Positions 60,728-64,000 of a stretch of 64,000 bases of DNA are shown here, one piece after another. Every line of letters starts with the position of its first letter. Position 1 is the first letter of the stretch. The notes below the pieces were generated by a model that saw nothing but the letters and a program-made list of their open reading frames with translations, made no database searches and had not been told where the DNA came from. The position numbers were made by a program, and so were the translations under genes. Source of the stretch: Siderastrea radians (taxonomy: Eukaryota; Cnidaria; Anthozoa; Scleractinia; Rhizangiidae); the NCBI GenBank assembly GCA_964017195.1, contig OZ024900.1:28886441-28950440 (forward strand), read 5' to 3'.

Positions 60728-61646
60728 GCCAAAGAGGTCCAGACCAAAGAACGGAAGAAGTCGGTCCAGAACGAAAAAGGGAAGAAACATGACAAACAAA
60801 ATGGTGAGTACAGGAATACAGGAAGTCAAAAATATGGGGTAAGAGGGCGGGGAAGGGACAGGGGGCGGGGGTACAAACAACGTTTGTGAAACAGGAGTGA
60901 AAGCAAAAGAGATGGACGGCATTTACTAGAATGTCTGGAATGAACACTGCGGATAAAAAAGCCGAGAACACTTTTATTTTGACTTCTTTATGTCAATTAT
61001 TAATCTTCCCATCGAATAAGAGCTGAAACCACAAAAATGTAATTAGACGGGCAGTAACGGAGCCACTAGACTATTTTTTGGAAATATTTCGTCGTATAAT
61101 TTCTCCAAAATTTACAGTCCCACAAAAGAACTAAACACCCTAACGTTTCAATAACGAAGAGAGTTTTTTTGGTACTTTAATGGGACGTCAACAAACTTAC
61201 TGAGCTCAATACATTTAGTATTGGGCGTTTTAGTTCTAAAGATAACTGTATACACGTGATTTGCGGACTTGGAGATCTTCTTATTTATATCTTTGTCTTG
61301 TCTTGTCTTGTATATCTACAGAGAAAGTTGTGGTACAATGTAACCTCGCCTTGCAATCACCCCATTGTCATTTTCATTATCATTATTTTATAGATGCACT
61401 TGAAATTGTGCCAGTAAAACTCGACCAAATAACATACAGAGGGGAAACATCAAACTGTACAGACGTTAACCTCAAGACCGATCGCGGCCAGTGGTGCACC
61501 TGCCCGTTTGTGTTGTGTACTGGAGCTACGCAATGCAATCATAACCTCCTGGGTGAAGACGCGTATTGTCGATTGATGCATGAGAACGTTGATTACTCGG
61601 CAACTTAACAGAAGATGATTGTAAATGCACAGAAATGACGAAGTAA
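60728..61646 (+). pseudogene. Damaged paralogue of the eight-cysteine secreted protein
   Basis: Exon 60728-60803 (after ccctctctcag, ending AATG/GTGAGT, phase 1) encodes a lysine-rich linker like that of the minus-strand gene. Exon 61394-61608 or 61646 (after attattttatag) holds the cysteine region: [19 protein letters not shown] and YCRL. TAA at 61606 comes early. One base appears missing near 61602; the paralogous frame continues to TAA 61644 and would supply the last C-x-C pair. No signal-peptide exon with ATG was found. The in-frame sequence before 60728 is hydrophobic, with ACG at 60683 where a start might be. AATAAA at 61722 is conserved. It could be a pseudogene, a divergent gene with an unseen first exon, or a sequence error. 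Confidence 0.65.
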
Positions 61647-61721
61647 ATTTAAAAAATCATGAAATATGTAATGATTCTTAACAATTTCGTTTATAATGTT
61701 ACTGTAGCAGAAGAGTTGTCA

Positions 61722-61727
61722 AATAAA
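61722..61727 (+). promoter_or_regulatory. Poly(A) signal of the paralogue
   Basis: AATAAA about 75 bases after the paralogous stop, in wording shared with 40047-40052 on the other strand. Confidence 0.65.
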
Positions 61728-61939
61728 TTTCCATAAAAGAATTTCATTGTGTACTTTAGTAAGGACACATGAGAACGTGTGTGGTCAGTGGTGCAGCCAC
61801 GCTTATTTACCTGGAATGTTCAAAGATGCACTGAAAATGAATTGAAAACTGAAAATTCGTTCTTATCCCTTTGAGCCCAACCCCTACTTCTTTGGTAACG
61901 CATTTTCTTTGAGCCATGTCTCCCCCTTATTTTCATGTA

Positions 61940-62040
61940 GCTCTGACGAAGGGCTTACGCTCGACATGTCATCTCTTAGATAACTTTACAGTGGCCAATT
62001 TAACTTATCAAGTCACTGATAAATCCAAATTTGCGTGTTT
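61940..62040 (+). mobile_element. Retroelement 3' tail with hammerhead-like core
   Basis: 'gctctgacgaagggcttacg', then 'ctcgacatgtcatctc', then 'ttacagtggccaattt' and 'aagtcactgataaatcc'. I remember this series as the end of a common cnidarian retroelement. CTGACGA plus a GC-rich stem plus GACA resembles the hammerhead ribozyme core found in Penelope-like elements, with one core change (GAAA to GACA). Confidence 0.4.
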
Positions 62041-62702
62041 TCATTTTCCCACCGGCAGAGCATAGAGGTCACAGCACCGTTTGTTTACAAGCTAACTCCC
62101 TTATTTAAAAAAGGAAACGCAAACTGGAAACCGCTTCCTCAAAGGAGGACTGAATAAGCCTACGCGCTAGCCACCAGCCACCTTGTGATTGACTTTTGTC
62201 AGGTTTTTCTTTTGTCAACTGCTGAAGTTGATATCTTTAACTGCGAGGATCATCATCATTTCGTAAAATAAACTTTGCCGATAAGTTTTGTAACTTCTCA
62301 ATCGGGGTTTTGTAAAATATATTGTGATCTTTATTAATTTAGATAATTTAGAGGGACTCTGAGTAATCTGCTGAAAAAGTTGCTCAAAGGATTAAAAACA
62401 GTAATCGTATCAAATTTGCATTTATGTTTTATAACTTCTCAAAAGCGATTTCTATGAAATATATTTCAGTTCTCTTTAATTTCGGGTGACTTTGGGAATA
62501 CTGTTGAGCCGAAAACTTAACTTTTGCAGGAGGAAACTTTTGAATTATTGAGGAAGAAAGCAAAACCAAAGTAAACTTTTAATCCTGGATTATGAAAGGC
62601 TATGTCAGCTAGTTCTTAATTAAACGTAAAACTTTGAAAGACCGAAAGCCATTTGACATTAAATGAATCCTGAAAACGGTCCATGTTTGTTTAAAATTAC
62701 TC

Positions 62703-62922
62703 GGATGTTACTAAAACGAGGAATGGGGAATGAGAAATAGTGGTCAGCGGTAATAACTAAAAAGTTAAGTTGGAGTCTGCGCTGTACGGCAAAGAGACGA
62801 GGATTGCACGTGGAAAGCGAAAAATGGAAGGTAAGAATATTTACCTGTCAGTTTTCCCCGAGTTTTTGCAATTATTGAGTTTCGGTTTATTAGAATAAAC
62901 CAAAACTGTTGATTTGCTGTTT
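62703..62922 (+). mobile_element. Partial copy of the 44737 foldback family
   Basis: Starts GGATGTTACTAAAACGAGG and follows the left arm of 44737-46058 for 220 bp ('gcggtaataactaaaa', 'gcaaagagacgagga', 'atggaaggtaagaat'), then diverges. Only one GGGGAAT unit remains. Confidence 0.8.
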
Positions 62923-64000
62923 TACATGAGTTTCTTTCTTACAATAAATCGAACTCAAGTTTTTGTAAAAAATTGCCTTGTTAAGACGGTATGCCTAAGC
63001 TAAATAAATCTCCGAAGTTTTCAAATGTATAGTTTTACTTCTGGCACCTTTCAAAAGCTACTTTATTGCAATTACCAGAATCCCTTTTCAATGCGTGTGA
63101 AATCATAATTTAAAAAAAAAAGATATGCCTTGACTTAATACATTACTAAGACCTCGCATTATTATCGGCTTGAGTTTAATCTCACAGAAAATGAATTGCC
63201 TAACACTGCTACAAAAAAACTTACTTTTTTACATTTCACGACCGACAACGGGCAAATAGCTTATTATTTTTATCAAATGACCGTCCCACGGAGGCGATCT
63301 CGTGGTTGCTGATGTTTGTCTGTTTGTTTGTTTGTCTGTTTGTTGTTTGGTGTAAAAAAGGTTTTCAAACTGTTTTCTGCAAGGTGTGTTTTGTATTGGT
63401 TTTACCAATAGTATTTTTTCCTGTTAATCGTTGTATGATCGTAACAATGTAAAGTTTAACTAATAATCTTGCTAATTTTTCCTGGAATGTGTGCTTTTGT
63501 AAAACAAAATTGAATTTCAATTGGCTAATGAAGCAAAACCTCTTACATTTGCGCCGCACCGAAGAGGCTGAAAATCAATGGAAAAAAATACACGAAGGAA
63601 CGAAGAGACCAATGTTGGCAGGACTGTTATGAATCAAATCTACCATTTTCATTGGGAATTTAATGTGACGAAATTTCGGGAATACAAACTGACTAGTCCA
63701 CTTGTTCTTTCCTTGAAAACACTTGTTCAATTCCTAAGTTAACTGATTCATGCATTTCGCGATATCAATGTGCGATGCACAGTTAACATGTCGTTGCGCA
63801 ACACAAGAAAATTTTACTATTCCAGGCTGTTCCTTGTTCCTCGCTAGATTCCTCCTGGTTCTTAACATTGATCAGAAACAGTTGTTAAGAAATGATAATT
63901 TTGTGAGCGATATGGATATTGCAGAGTTGTAGAATCCGCTCAAAGGTCCTGTATAGAGTTTTATTGCGGTTGTAATAAGTTGGAATTCGTTTCGTTATGT
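62923..64000. other. No gene recognised
   Basis: Holds a (TTTG/TCTG)n tract at about 63316-63346. No exon, palindrome or RNA gene could be supported. Confidence 0.4.

Overview
The window looks like nuclear DNA of a cnidarian, most likely a stony coral. It is AT-rich and gene-poor, with short intron-split exons. It is crowded with small palindromic transposons, Penelope and LINE remnants, and repeats whose wording I associate with coral genomes. This assignment is inference from texture and remembered repeats; no rRNA, tRNA or mitochondrial marker is present to confirm it. No long conventional gene is visible.

The clearest genes are two paralogues of a small secreted eight-cysteine protein on opposite strands. 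The minus-strand copy (40135-41493) is intact: a signal-peptide exon, one phase-1 intron, a cysteine-rich exon and a poly(A) signal. The plus-strand copy (60728-61646) keeps the same layout and 3' UTR but has no recognisable start codon and carries a one-base shift that removes the last two cysteines. I do not recognise the family. A weaker plus-strand split gene lies at 11470-12955, with possible further exons at 9786-9827 and 18308-18403. A still weaker minus-strand transcript may run from 34000 to 31786.

Most of the rest is mobile DNA. (1) 1-9.8 kb: coral-type repeats, two hairpin elements, a TTAA-flanked element (5034-6638) and a LINE 3' end. (2) 9.8-19.5 kb: the split gene, a SINE, a 1.85 kb TTAA foldback (15133-16983) and hairpin elements with 9-bp duplications. 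(3) 19.5-30.7 kb: a hAT-like element with a minisatellite body (21331-22388) and long tandem arrays. (4) 30.7-39.8 kb: a LINE fragment, two foldbacks and two tiny perfect hairpins. (5) 40.1-41.5 kb: the intact secreted-protein gene with Penelope remnants in its intron. (6) 43.3-53.6 kb: a nested set of foldbacks, one inside another, with a 2 kb TIR element inserted in one arm. (7) 54.3-59.2 kb: a 5'-truncated L1/Tx1-type LINE with target-site duplication and poly(A), frameshifted four times. (8) 59.3-64 kb: two MITEs, the damaged paralogue and a retroelement 3' tail.

Several insertions can be dated relative to one another inside this one window, because an uninterrupted copy of the same target repeat is also present. 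This confirms the target-site duplications for the elements at 17293, 21331 and 51293.
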